Source of the DNA: Galaxea fascicularis
Lineage: Eukaryota > Cnidaria > Anthozoa > Scleractinia > Euphylliidae
Direction: 5' to 3'
DNA length: 64,000 bases
Assembly: GCA_948470475.1 (NCBI GenBank)
Contig: OX419344.1
Coordinates: 11,532,421-11,596,420, forward strand
Shown: in pieces, positions 20,298 through 30,070 of the stretch
How positions within the stretch are numbered: the first letter of the stretch is position 1
Layout of the letters: each line of letters begins with the position of its first letter
Notes under the pieces: model-generated
Told to the model about the DNA's origin: nothing
The model's database searches: none
What the model saw: the letters and a program-made list of their open reading frames with translations, nothing else
Position numbers and translations under genes: made by a program

Positions 20298-20756
20298 TTT
20301 GGAAAAATTCGAAAATGAGAGCTACGACCATACTACGCGTCGCTTACGCCTACCCCCTATCAGGCGTAGGTTCTAGTCCTGGGCAACGTTTGACGTTAAG
20401 CATAGCCCAAAGTGGTGCAACCGACGTACAATTTACGCTTGAGTAAACGCCTGACGTATTTACTTAGTATAGAGCGTACGACGTTTATGCAACCGGGCCC
20501 CCCAGATCTTCGGATTCTCGGGATCGAACACAAGGTCTGATTTCGCCTCGGATTTTGTTAATTGGAATCCGTGCGTAATCAGAAGGCAAGGCAAGGGAGC
20601 CTCAAAACGCAGAGGAGGTACGGACTTTTTTTGAGATTCGTGAATTTCAGCGCCAGGTTCATCCCCAACTTAGCAAGTATCGCTGAGCCACTTCACAGGT
20701 TGACCAGAAAGGAAACGCCCTTCGCGCGGGGTACAGAACGACAGACTGCTTTTGAT

Positions 20757-20925
20757 GAGGTTGTCTAACACACCGACATAATGAGATTCATGATACTTTG
20801 TAATTCGTACTGAGCTTAACAGAAACAGTTTTGTCACACATTAAGAACGGGACACTTTACGACAATTTGTGATGTCTATTGTGACGTACCGCGAATTTCA
20901 TTATGTCGGTCTATTGGACGTGTAT
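20757..20925. mobile_element. 169-bp MITE in the gypsy RNase H region with 9-bp duplication
   Basis: GCTTTTGAT flanks both sides (20748-20756 and 20926-20934). The near-terminal inverted words ACCGACATAATGA (20772-20784) and TCATTATGTCGGT (20898-20910) continue less well to the ends. The duplication length of 9 bp points to a Mutator-like or similar superfamily, which is inference. Confidence 0.78.
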
Positions 20926-21791
20926 GCTTTTGATACCCTGAAGAGTAGCTTAGCGAATGCAGAAACATTGGCATACTTTGACAGGAACGCGGAGAAAACC
21001 AAACTCATTACAGATGCCGGCCCAGTGAGCTTGGGAGCAGTCGTTATCCACTTCCAGGGAGGATGCGACCGGGTAGTGGCATATGCAAGTCGAAGTCTAA
21101 CCGATGTGGAACACAGATACTCACAGACGGAGGAAGAGGCGCTTGGAGTTGTGTGGGGTTGTGAGAGTTCATATGTACCTACATGAAGTCGAATTCGCGT
21201 TACTGACAGGCCATAAGCCCCTTGAAGTTATCTAGTCTACCAGCTCCCAAACTTCAGCAAGGATAGAACACTCGGTCCTTAGATTACAGCCACACAGGTT
21301 CACAGTGCAGTATGTACCAGAGAAACCGAACATTGCTGACCCACTCTCGCGGCTTGGCAAAGGAAAAGCAGTATGCATAAACAGTAACGCACAAGAGTTC
21401 ATTCGGTGTGTAGCAGAAGCATTAATAGCAGCGGCCATGTCTGTACAAGCGGTCAAAGAAGAATCATGGCTCGACCCAGACGTTTCGCAGTTAAGAGAAT
21501 GTATCGCAACAGGAGATTGGGACAATGCCCCACCGCAAAACAAAGCTGTAAGAAATGAACTTTACACCTTAGGCAAGCTAGTCCTAAGGAGGACAAGACC
21601 GATGATCCCTTAAAAGCTACGTGGAAAGGTGCTAGATTTAGCAAACGAGGGACATCAAGGTTTGGTAAAGACCAAACAGAGACTCCGTACGAAGGTTTGG
21701 TGGGCCGGGATCGATAAGCAAGTTGAAGATAAGTGTAAAACCTGCCATGGCTGTCAGTTAGTTGGACTGCCCACACCACCTGAGCCCTTAA

Positions 21792-22634
21792 AGACCCATG
21801 ACGGACCAATATGCTTTGCGCGGGTCTATTATTGTTTTGACAAACACAAGGAGGAGGCGCCATTGTGTGATGCGGTCGCCGAAGTTTGAATATTTCGCGT
21901 GCTTATCGGTTGATCAGAGCACAGTATGAGTTCATCACTGTCTTTATTGGAAAACTCTCTGGAGGAGAGAAATTTAGGCGAAAGATGGCTCAATAGTAGC
22001 GGATAACGAGATGGAGGAAGACGAAGTCGTCGAGATTGAAGAGGTTTGAGAAAAAATTTCGGTAACTCCAAATGTTCCCTGCTTTCCATCTCGTTCACAC
22101 GGGCTGTTAAAATGAACAAAGCTGTGATACATAAGCATTGTAACAAAGCTATAAGAAATAAACAAACCGTCGAATTCTAGCAAGGTCCTAAACTTGATGC
22201 TCTGTGGTCTGTTTGATGCAGTAGATCATTACTCAGCAAAGGCAGTTCGTTGCTTCCAAGAACCCAAGAGTAATTTTCCTCTCATGCCATAGTTCAAACA
22301 CAGATGATCGTACCATGATATAACGGGCACAACCAGATAAACGTGGTCTCCACTTACGCGAAGGTACGGCCATCAAAATGCCAAACGATCAGAGCTTTCT
22401 AGGAGTTCATCATATTCACTCTACAGATATTGCAATTCCAAAAAAATCATCAAAATCAACACACAAGTGAAATAGTGAAATCCTTTGGGCAACGAAAAGT
22501 AAAATCAAGCTCCATAACCGCCGGATGGTAGCGGATTGCTGTGGATTCAACGGTCTTCACTTGACTTTTCGACTCACAAAAATTATGGCGACTTGACTTA
22601 ACGCGCGCAAAGCATATTGGTCCGTCATGGGTCT
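21792..22634. mobile_element. 843-bp TTAA-flanked non-autonomous element (piggyBac-type target)
   Basis: The termini AGACCCATGACGGACCAATA are perfectly inverted over 31 bp and are flanked by TTAA on both sides (21788-21791 and 22635-22638). Joining the flanks at TTAA continues the gypsy integrase frame (PEPLRHTDFP). The interior has no transposase. TTAA targeting is the piggyBac hallmark, although the tips are not the usual CCC. Confidence 0.85.
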
Positions 22635-22699
22635 TTAAGGCACACCGATTTTCCAAACCCCTTAAAGAGAGTTGCGTCACAAACAAACGGTGTCTACTT

Positions 22700-23300
22700 T
22701 GAGAGAGGTTATTGTTTAAACTCGCTTTTATGACTGTTTTTCGGTTCTATGGACTGTGAAACAATATCAATGACAGTAGTTTTTAATTTTTTAGTTTAAA
22801 TGCTGCTACTTGTGAAACCTCTCTTACACTTACCCAAGTCAACATTTTCACTGATATCCTCTTGAAAATCTTCTAGTTCCAATGTGTTTGCTCTTTTGAG
22901 GGTGAGCTGAAAGATTATACAGAAATCCTGATGTCACTTATCATAAGCTTCTTAGTAATAATTTGCTATATTTTTTAGATTGGTTTTCAATCGCGTGTCG
23001 TAAAACCAAGACCAAAACAGACAGTTACTTTGACCAAACACAAGAGACGAAGACAGGTCATTGAATCAACCGGCGCCAAGCGCGGGAAAAGGCGCGCGTG
23101 CAACTTGCGATTGGTTTAGGTTTTGCTTCTCATTGGGTGAGAAAGTGGCCCGATGTTTGACAACCAATCACAGAGCAAAGTCAAGCAAAACCAACTTCGG
23201 ACACTGAAGTGTGTGACGCAATAAACAACGATTGACTGATGTGGTAACTAAGTAATGGAATGGTAGCATTACGTTGAAAACAGAAAATAGAAATGCAAGT
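22700..23300. other. Unassigned DNA with GC-rich palindromic tract
   Basis: AAAACCAAGACC near 23003 and GCAAAACCAAC near 23186, around GCGCCAAGCGCGGGAAAAGGC, suggest an old MITE at about 23000-23200. The rest shows nothing. Confidence 0.35.
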
Positions 23301-23890
23301 TAAGGTTGCCACTCAATGCGATAGAATAAATTCCCTGATATTTCCCTGATTTTTTACTGACTACGAACTACTTTTCACTGACCCTCCAAGACGAAGCCTT
23401 GGGCAACAAAGCCAGCAATGGAGCGACAGAAATCAATTATTTGAAAGACATTACCTTCAAAGCCAGTAACACACTAGGCGATTTTATACGGCGATCGCGA
23501 CGAATTTGATCGCTTGCGAAAATCACAAGTGAATTTCTCGGTTGATTGATGATGATTTTGTTCTCAGGCTCCAAGCATCGTTGTTGTAAACCATTATGAA
23601 AATCGTCCAACCTGATACGTTGACTTTACTGGCGATTCGCAGCGATGACTGTAGAAACTCGCGGAAACGGGCGCACTAGGCGAATGCCCGCAATTTTATA
23701 CGATTACCGCGATCGGCGTATAAAATCACATAATGTGTCACCCCTTAGCAAAAAGAAAAATTTCTCAACCAATTGCTAGCTCATGGCAAAATTCCCTCAT
23801 TTCTCAATGAATTCAGGTAAAATTTATAATTTCCCTAACAATGACGCACAATTCCTTGACTTAATTTCGCTGACCATAGTAAAAAACTGA
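23301..23890. mobile_element. Second TTGCCAC MITE copy, split by another MITE
   Basis: AAGGTTGCCACTCAATGCGA, TTCCCTGATTTTT and TTTTCACTGACC match the element at 8690-9005. AATTCCTTGACTTAATTTC closes the copy. At 23471-23745 it is interrupted by a different element whose ends share GATTTTATACG and GATCGCG in inverse orientation. Confidence 0.6.
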
Positions 23891-23967
23891 ATTTTTATTG
23901 TTGTCAGATACATTAGCGATCGTATCCTATATACAACTATATTCCATATTCCAATATTCCATGTTAG

Positions 23968-24269
23968 TATATACTAAAACAGTGGATAGTGTTGAACGCG
24001 CGCGCTGATTGGCTACTCAAACTCCGGATATCCTGTGCTATTCACCTCCGAGCAATTCGCGCGGAATTTGCGCCTGAAAATGTCGTGATCTTTGCAGGAA
24101 TAAATGAGTTAAAATCATCTTTTTGTGCTATATTATCTCACTGTTTTAGTATATACTAAAACAACTATTCACCTCAGTGTTGGTGGCTAGTGGTGGATAT
24201 TTACCTCGCCGCTTCGCGGCTTGGTAAATATTCATCACTAGCCACCTCCACTTCAGTGAATAGTTGTTA
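23968..24269. repeat. Two adjoining palindromic MITEs (TAGTATATACTAAAAC family)
   Basis: TTAGTATATACTAAAACAG near 23968 and CTGTTTTAGTATATACTAAA near 24141 bracket one unit. A second palindrome (24160-24269) has arms AACAACTATTCACCTCAGTG and the inverse CACTTCAGTGAATAGTTGTT, around a GCCGCTTCGCGGC centre. It abuts the target duplication of the Polinton-like element. Confidence 0.75.
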
Positions 24270-24384
24270 ATTGTACATGAGTAGTATAACAGTTGGGGGC
24301 ACCAGAGCATTTTACTAAAATAATGGAACTTGCTAATATTTTGCTCCAGTACATCCAACCATATTTGACCGAATTTAGTACCCA

Positions 24385-25200
24385 CAATCATTTTTGACCG
24401 GCGGTATCCTCAATATTTTCATTCTATATACAAATAAAACTAGAAGTAATCAAAGATTAATAAGTGCGTTCGAAGTTCAATGAATTTAGCTAAAATCATA
24501 CAAAAAACATAGGTGTAGCCGCTGTATAGGAACTCAGCACTCTACTTTATTTTGTCACTTTAAAACTCGTCCCGTACGGTACAAAACCTCCGTCCCAGAA
24601 CGGTTCTTATAAAGGAAAATTACAAAAAAATATATTAAGAATAAGACGACAGAAAGCTTGCAACAACACAGGAAACATACGGCCAAATACCAACGTACCT
24701 TATCGGTGACTCTACGTACGACACAGGAAAAACTACCAGCAGCGAAAAACAAAACTAAACAACCTGACATACACTATAAGACACGAGGCGAAAATGAAAA
24801 ACTTGCACAAAAAAGATTGGCTTTTAAAAACTAAGACAAACAAAAGAGGTGTGAGCGTACATGAAAAAGGTTACGTAATGAAACAAAAGAAAAAACAAAT
24901 AAAAGTATTGAAACAGTTACGCAACTGCGGTAACAATAGGAGGAAATCAGTTGAGACATAAAATGAGAAAGACGATTACGAAATTCTTCAACAACACGTC
25001 CGCCAACACCCGATGTTCGATGTTCGCAAAGAAGACAGAATTTTGTGTCGCACGAGACAGAATCCTTTGCGCAACGAGAATGTGACGTCATAACTGCCCG
25101 CCCGATAGAAACCCCAAAAAACCCTTATGAGCTTTCGCTAGCGTTCACAGGACACCCACGAAATTAGGAAGCGTTCTCCTTCGTCGAACGCAAAAACATA
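24385..25200. other. ~815-bp segment present only in the left Polinton arm
   Basis: The right arm has only about 20 bp at the matching place. Short ORFs on minus here have no recognised similarity. TGCGTTCGA near 24465 and TCGAACGCA near 25182 are inverted and could be tips of an inserted element. Equally, the right arm may have lost this part. Confidence 0.5.
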
Positions 25201-25673
25201 GCTAGTCTCGGATCAAGATGGGGTACCACTTTTTAGTTAATTCTGTAATGACCAAATGCGAGACTACTTATTCCATCATCAAGAATGAATCTCTTGTCAT
25301 CAAACAACTTAGTGATACTTTGTTTAGATTATAACTTCCAATTTCATATTTATCACTTCTTTTTTCTATTATTTTCTCCCGCTCGGGGTCAATAATATTT
25401 TATATCATTTTTTTCCATTTTAAAATATCACCTGTTTCTCGATCTATCTTTTCTATAGTTGAAAAATCATAGGGTCTTACGACTTAATGCTTTTTAAACA
25501 AATTCTCTTTACAAATGAATATTTCGCATTTATTACAATCACAGGCCGCCCAAGCTCACTACGAGTTGCATACATAAAGGTTTGTATGGGAATCCAGGTT
25601 ATAGATTCAAGAAAATAAATACTCGCAGATATTCTCAATAAAAAACGCCTTACCTTATTTATATGGTGTATTA

Positions 25674-26018
25674 TTGCTTGCTGTGTGGTTATTTTCCCGA
25701 TCCGATGCCATTTTAGCGATTTCTTTCATTTCTGAGTGTGTTGATAATGACAAGCCATGTTGTGATAATAAAGAACTGCTTAATGATAATGGAAGGAATG
25801 TCAGTAAAAACTGTGGTGTGGTAGACTGTTACATTTTAGTGGGTGGTTATATTGATTTTTACGAGAATATGCATCGAATAAGGACACATTCAGTGTATCA
25901 TCGTAAATACCATATTGAGAACATTTTAAATGGAATAAATGAAAAGCATGGTATTAAAATTAATTATGAAAACAGACAGATGGTGTATAAAACCTTTGAG
26001 CTGATCGACCGAAAGTAA
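25674..26018 (+). pseudogene. Polinton-associated ORF fragment, possibly VLTF3-like
   Basis: The C-terminal two thirds, starting at about residue 48, includes CGVVDCYILVGGYIDFYENM and then HSVYHRKYHIENILNGINEK. This recalls proteins annotated as poxvirus late transcription factor VLTF3-like in virus-related mobile elements, an assignment from memory. The first ~35 residues look unrelated and the end is cut short at a stop. It is read in the same direction as the polymerase fragments. Confidence 0.4.
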
Positions 26019-26211
26019 ACCGTGAACGGAAACGAATGATAAGTATCAATTTTTTGATTCGGAAAATATTTCAAATAATGAAGTTACGGTATGGTAACAT
26101 CAAAATAACAAGTTCTAAGAAAACACTGAATTATTATAACCAATGGTAGAAAGAGGCTTACAGGTTAATTAACCATGAGTTACCAATAAGTGACCCGGTT
26201 GCATGATTTTC

Positions 26212-26582
26212 AGTTTACTTGGATGTAAATTGTTTGTTGTATCGCTTTTCAAATCTATCAGCAAGAGGGCATAGGTCAACAATCATCTCGTCGGTCAGTC
26301 TCATTTCATTAATGAATTGCGTATGGTTAAATTCAGATCCTCTTAGAGAAGCCCTTAATTGAACCAAGACTTTTTCATAAGTTGTATAAGCGAATTTGGA
26401 CATTTCGATTTTCTTTTTGTAATCCTTAATTCGGTTAATGTTTTACGCACTAAACCAGCCCCTGAAATAGTACCTAACACAATGGGATTAAACGTTATTC
26501 CGCCGGCTATTGTGCCACTTACAACCAATCCTACCGAAATTGGTTTAATCGCTTGAAATACTTGAAAGCCTTTTTGTAACAC
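26212..26582 (-). pseudogene. Polinton-associated hydrophobic ORF, frameshifted
   Basis: Frame one (26582 to ~26400) encodes a hydrophobic, Gly-rich stretch with SGTIAGGITFNPIVLGTISG, a likely membrane segment. The continuation MSKFAYTTYEKVLVQLRASL then RGSEF is in another frame (26403-26215), so a frameshift lies near 26400. I believe this pair recurs as one protein in cnidarian mobile elements but cannot name a function. Confidence 0.45.
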
Positions 26583-26865
26583 CAGAACTTACAATGATAA
26601 AATTTATTCAACGCTTTGATTTCAGACAGTTTTTCCTGATTGATGCTCTGGTCAATATGATTGAAATGGAAGATGTTTTTTTCAGTCATTATATTATGTG
26701 TTTATGTATTTTAAATTTATGCCTTGCCAAAAAGAGGCAAATCCAATATACTCACTTATCGAATATTAAAATAAGAAAAAAAAAAGGTTTATATTTTAAT
26801 GAATATTCGTTTTTTCTATAACCCGTGTTTCTTTCTTTTAAGTTTTTGGAATGTGTGTCTCCTCT

Positions 26866-27855
26866 GTTAACAGTGTTTTGGCAAAACAATGGAAAATATC
26901 AGAAAGCTGACAGGGGCGGATCCAGGATATTGAGAAAGAGGGGGCCGGTCACTGAAATTGGTATAGTGGCGCAATTTTGAAATTGAGACCGTCAGAGATG
27001 CGATTTCCAGCATTTTGAGAATCTTTTTTTTTTTATTTCTTCAACAAAAATTATGTTCTTTGAATACGATGTCTGGATAAAATCAACTATTTCAATCATC
27101 CAAGGGATTGATAAAAAAAAATTATTCAACAAAAGGGGGGGCCGCGGCCCCCTCGGCCCACCCCTAAATCCGCCCCTGACGCATGTCGATGTGAGACTTG
27201 TCACTGATGAAGAGAAATTGTTCCAAACCAACTTATGTCAGCAACAAAATGTTTAATAAGAATCTCGTAGCGGTTCATAAAATAAAAGAAGCTCTTACTC
27301 TTAATAGGCCGGCTTATATAGGAATGTGTGTTCTTGATTTAAGCAAAACTTTGATGTATGATTTTCATTTTAATTATATTAAACAAAAAATATATGGAGA
27401 AAAAGCTAAATTGCTTTTTACTGATACAGACAGCTTGTGTTATGAGATTGAGACAAGAAGATGTGTACCAAGACTTTTGGAATGATAAAGACAAGTTTGA
27501 TAACAGTGATTATTCCCAAAATAATCCTTATTTTGACAAAAGTAAAAAGAAAGTTATTGGAAAAATGAAAGATGAGGCTGTGGGCATGCCGATTATAAGC
27601 TTTGTGGGTCTTCGAAGTAAGATGTATTACTATGTGAAGGATAACCAGGTAAATAACAAAACCACTACAGGAATAAAAAAGGATGTTATCAAAAAGGACA
27701 TCAAACATGAAAACTATAAAGATGCATTACTAAATAACAAGCAAATATACCACACGATAAAAACAATCAGAAGTGATAAAGATGCAAGTTATAATATAAA
27801 CACGGTATCACTATGTTGTTTTGATGATCAGAGACAAATTCTTATATCCAACCAG
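26866..27855 (+). pseudogene. Polinton protein-primed DNA polymerase B, C-terminal fragments
   Basis: NSVFGKTMENIRK (about 26867-26907, with one base missing), then after a MITE VRLVTDEEKLFQ, then SLTLNRP-like ALTLNRPAYIGMCVLDLSKT, lead to LLFTDTDSLCYEIET at about 27411-27455. The DTDS is polymerase B motif C. A frameshift near 27455 moves the frame to the part with VIGKMKDEAVG, SFVGLRSKMYYYV and GIKKDVIKKDIKHENYKD. The exonuclease, TPR1 and motif A parts are absent. It is dead. Confidence 0.82.
26911..27178. mobile_element. 268-bp hAT-like MITE in the polymerase fragment
   Basis: CAGGGGCGGATCCAGGATAT at the start and TAAATCCGCCCCTG at the end form inverted repeats, with GGGGGCC blocks inside. 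It sits between IRK and the next conserved polymerase residues VDVRLVTDEE. No exact 8-bp duplication is visible (AAAGCTGA versus ACGCATGT). Confidence 0.78.
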
Positions 27856-28027
27856 TGTTAAACTACATGTAACTTCTACGCAGTTCGTAAAATTAGCAAG
27901 AGCAATGGACAAAAGGATGCTACTTACCTTACAACTGAAAAACAAACAATTATGGGGAACCATTCCATTGTTGCTTGTAAAAAGTGAGATTGATAAAATT
28001 CAAAAAGCTCGGGAGAGCGCAAATTAA
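27855..28027 (+). pseudogene. Short Polinton ORF fragment next to polymerase
   Basis: The frame encodes VKLHVTSTQFVKLARAMDKR and then GTIPLLLVKSEIDKIQKARE. The repeated ...xTxxQxxKlxkA... layout resembles small basic virion-type proteins of Polinton-like elements, a recollection that was not checked. It ends at a TAA beside the right terminal repeat. Confidence 0.35.
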
Positions 28028-28249
28028 GCTAAATTTTGGTGGGGATGGATTTCCAAAACCTGTTTCAATAGTATAATTAACTAAACAGTGGTATCCCATC
28101 TTGATCTGAGACAAGCTTTGTTTTTTTTTATTTGTATGGGGGTACTAAATTCGGTCAAATATGGTTGGGGTACTACAGCAAAATGTTAAGAAGTGCCATT
28201 ATTTTGGTAAAATGCTCTAGTGCCCCAACTCTTATACTACTTACATGAA

Positions 28250-29305
28250 TGAATTTATGGATGCGAGTGAAACGCAATTTATTAGTGGGTACCAAAGGAG
28301 CTATGTGTTATGCAGGAAGAGGGCAAGAATTAATGCGTCATGTGTGAAAGGAAACCAAAACAGATACATGATTTGTGAATTAATGAATGAAAATTCCGTT
28401 AAAAGTCAGTTCGTTGATAGTTTTCCATGGACAAAATAAGTTGGTCAAATGCACCGGGGTGGGAGCCAAAAAAGTAAGCAAATGCCCCTCCTTGGGCCTA
28501 CTCAGAAAACAACATTGGTAAAACTTTGATATACTGTATCATCATTATTTTGCATGCTTGTTGTGTTTGTTTCACGTAAGTTCTAACCAAGCCTGTTCAG
28601 AGTGCAAGTCGCTACTATTCAAACAAATGAAAACGAAGTAGATTTGTTTCTTTTTTTATAGCGTTCCATAAACAAACATTTCTTGCATATGGTTAATGTG
28701 TTGGATTTAATTTAAATTACATATTCTCTATACTTTGAATGCAAAATTTGTGCTCGGTGGATAATCAACGGTCAGTGTATTTTTATGTAACATGCTCATG
28801 GCTCACATTAATGAAAAAATATTACAAACCGCTCAAACGTTCCAGAAACAAATGTAATGTATTTGAACTGACAACACGTACATTTAAAAACATCTACTAA
28901 CTTCTGGAATCTTTGTTCGGTCAGTCATTTGACTACGAAATTGTCATCTTTTGAAGTGAAATCCTCAATGCAGGCCATATTTGCGTTCACTGCTACGTGT
29001 GAGGCCAAAACCACGAGGGTGTCAAATGTCCGGCCCCATGGCCAGTAGTAAAATTTCAAATACCCCACCTCCAGGATTAAAATATGAGCAAATACCTGGT
29101 TAATGCCCCCCCCCCCCTCCCCAGGGGGATGGGGATGGGGATGGGCCAGGGGGATGGGCACTGCTGGAATTGACTGGTGCATAGCCCCTTTATTAATTTG
29201 ACCACCCACCCAACCTGACTGACTGACTGACTGAATGGCTGAAATGACATGAACTTGTAACCTATTCACTTTAAGTTTTGTATTAGCAACAAATTTTCAC
29301 CATTG
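28250..29305. other. Unassigned DNA with a C-rich tract
   Basis: It holds a C-rich tract followed by repeated GGGGATGGGGAT at 29106-29160 and a short CTGA run at 29216-29234. No coding exon is supported. The small ORF at 28245-28439 shows no recognised similarity. Confidence 0.4.
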
Positions 29306-29309
29306 TTGT

Positions 29310-29458
29310 TCAGGGGCAGATTCATAAAGCCCTCATAAGTTAAAGTCAGATGTCTCATAAGTATTGTTTTCTCACAATAACCCATTGCTTTGATGTACTA
29401 GAAAACAATATTTAGGGTACATCTTAACTTAGGATGGCTTTGTGAATCTGGTCCCACA
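29310..29458. repeat. Compact MITE with CAGATTCATAAAGCC ends
   Basis: GGGGCAGATTCATAAAGCCC at the left is mirrored by GGCTTTGTGAATCTGGTCCC at the right. The adjacent TCATAAGTTAA and TTAACTTAGGAT also correspond. It is about 148 bp. Confidence 0.75.
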
Positions 29459-29789
29459 TCATTAGATTTACAAGATATCAATATACTTACATTTGTTGGT
29501 ACTGGTGTTGCAAGGCTAGAAAAGAAGATCAAGATGAAATATATAAATATTCAGTTCAAACTACTTATCCTGCATATGAAACTATATATGTCTTTGCTCA
29601 GAGAGATCCACCTCTCACATTCACAGCCAATAGAGAGGTTTGCAAGAGAGAAGGTCTGTGGTCATAGATGATATAGGTGTGTTTTTTTTGCACTAAGGCT
29701 CCATTCAACTAGGGGTGATGGGAAGCAACAATAAACAGAATACAGCTGCTGCATACTTGCTGATTAGATTCGAGTGTGCATTATAATAT
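29459..29789. other. Unassigned DNA
   Basis: No repeat ends, exons or RNA genes were recognised. Confidence 0.4.
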
Positions 29790-30070
29790 TTTATACAATA
29801 AACCTCACATTTTCATTGGTGTAGAGGAGTTTGGGATATTTAAAGTATAGAAAGATGAATGCTGTCATGAGTCAAAGAAAGTAAAATTTAAACAATGTAT
29901 AAAACAGATAGATTCAATTTGTCAGTGCGTGTGTAGTCTTGATAATGCATGGAGGATGTCAAAATGTGGTAAGAACATCATGCTACTCACCTGCAGCTCA
30001 TTCAGCTCTAGTGTACCCCAGAGCTTCTTTGTTCTTACCATATTTTGATGTCATCTGTGCATTATCAAAT
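29790..30070. repeat. Dispersed element related to 5697-6115, with terminal hairpin
   Basis: It shares GGTGTAGAGGAGTT, GTCAGTGCGTGTGTAGTC and GATGTCAAAATGTGGTAAGA with the copy in the MINDY-like intron. Its right part folds back: TTGATAATGCATGGAGGATG at 29939 pairs with CATCTGTGCATTATCAA at about 30051-30067. Confidence 0.68.

Larger units (their letters stand above)
17187..20500. mobile_element. PIF/Harbinger DNA transposon, decayed, 3.3 kb
   Basis: The left end GGGACCAGTTGCATAAA is mirrored at the right end by GGGCCCGGTTGCATAAA (reverse complement of 20484-20500). Inside are the two ORFs typical of the superfamily: a Myb/SANT-like protein on plus and a HARBI1-type DDE transposase on minus. 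Subterminal DNA on both sides is rich in GACGT/CGTACG words. A 3-bp target duplication is not evident. Confidence 0.82.
20540..22700 (+). pseudogene. Ty3/gypsy pol remnant: reverse transcriptase end, RNase H, integrase start
   Basis: FVNFSARFIPNLASIAEPLH at 20640-20700 is the end of reverse transcriptase. FDTLKSSLANAETLAYFDRN, then SLGAVVI and VAYASRSLTDVEHRYSQTEE (20930-21150), is the RNase H region. QYVPEKPNIADPLSRL leads to the linker, and GHQGLVKTKQRLRTKVWWAG with CKTCHGCQLVG (21648-21760) is the H2C2 zinc finger of integrase. Frameshifts, stops and two insertions break it. Gag and LTRs were not seen, and only about 60 bp resume after 22638. Confidence 0.85.
24280..28241. mobile_element. 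Shrunken Polinton/Maverick-like element with 6-bp duplication
   Basis: TACATG lies at 24274-24279 and again at 28242-28247. Between them the termini read AGTAGTATAACAGTTGGGG and the inverse of AGTAGTATAAGAGTTGGGGC. Inverted arms match at about 85 percent for some 115 bp (24280-24384 and 28135-28241), then again at 25201-25242 and 28075-28115. The AG tip, 6-bp duplication and protein-primed DNA polymerase B fragments are Polinton hallmarks. At 4 kb it is far below the usual 15-20 kb, so most genes, including integrase and capsid genes, are gone. Confidence 0.85.

Noticed and set aside
21801..22686. Shared peptide LKTHDGPICFARV in two ORFs on opposite strands (21629-21889 and 22686-22456) as a protein family
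   Set aside because: The shared text is the inverted terminal repeat of the TTAA-flanked element, not a coding motif.
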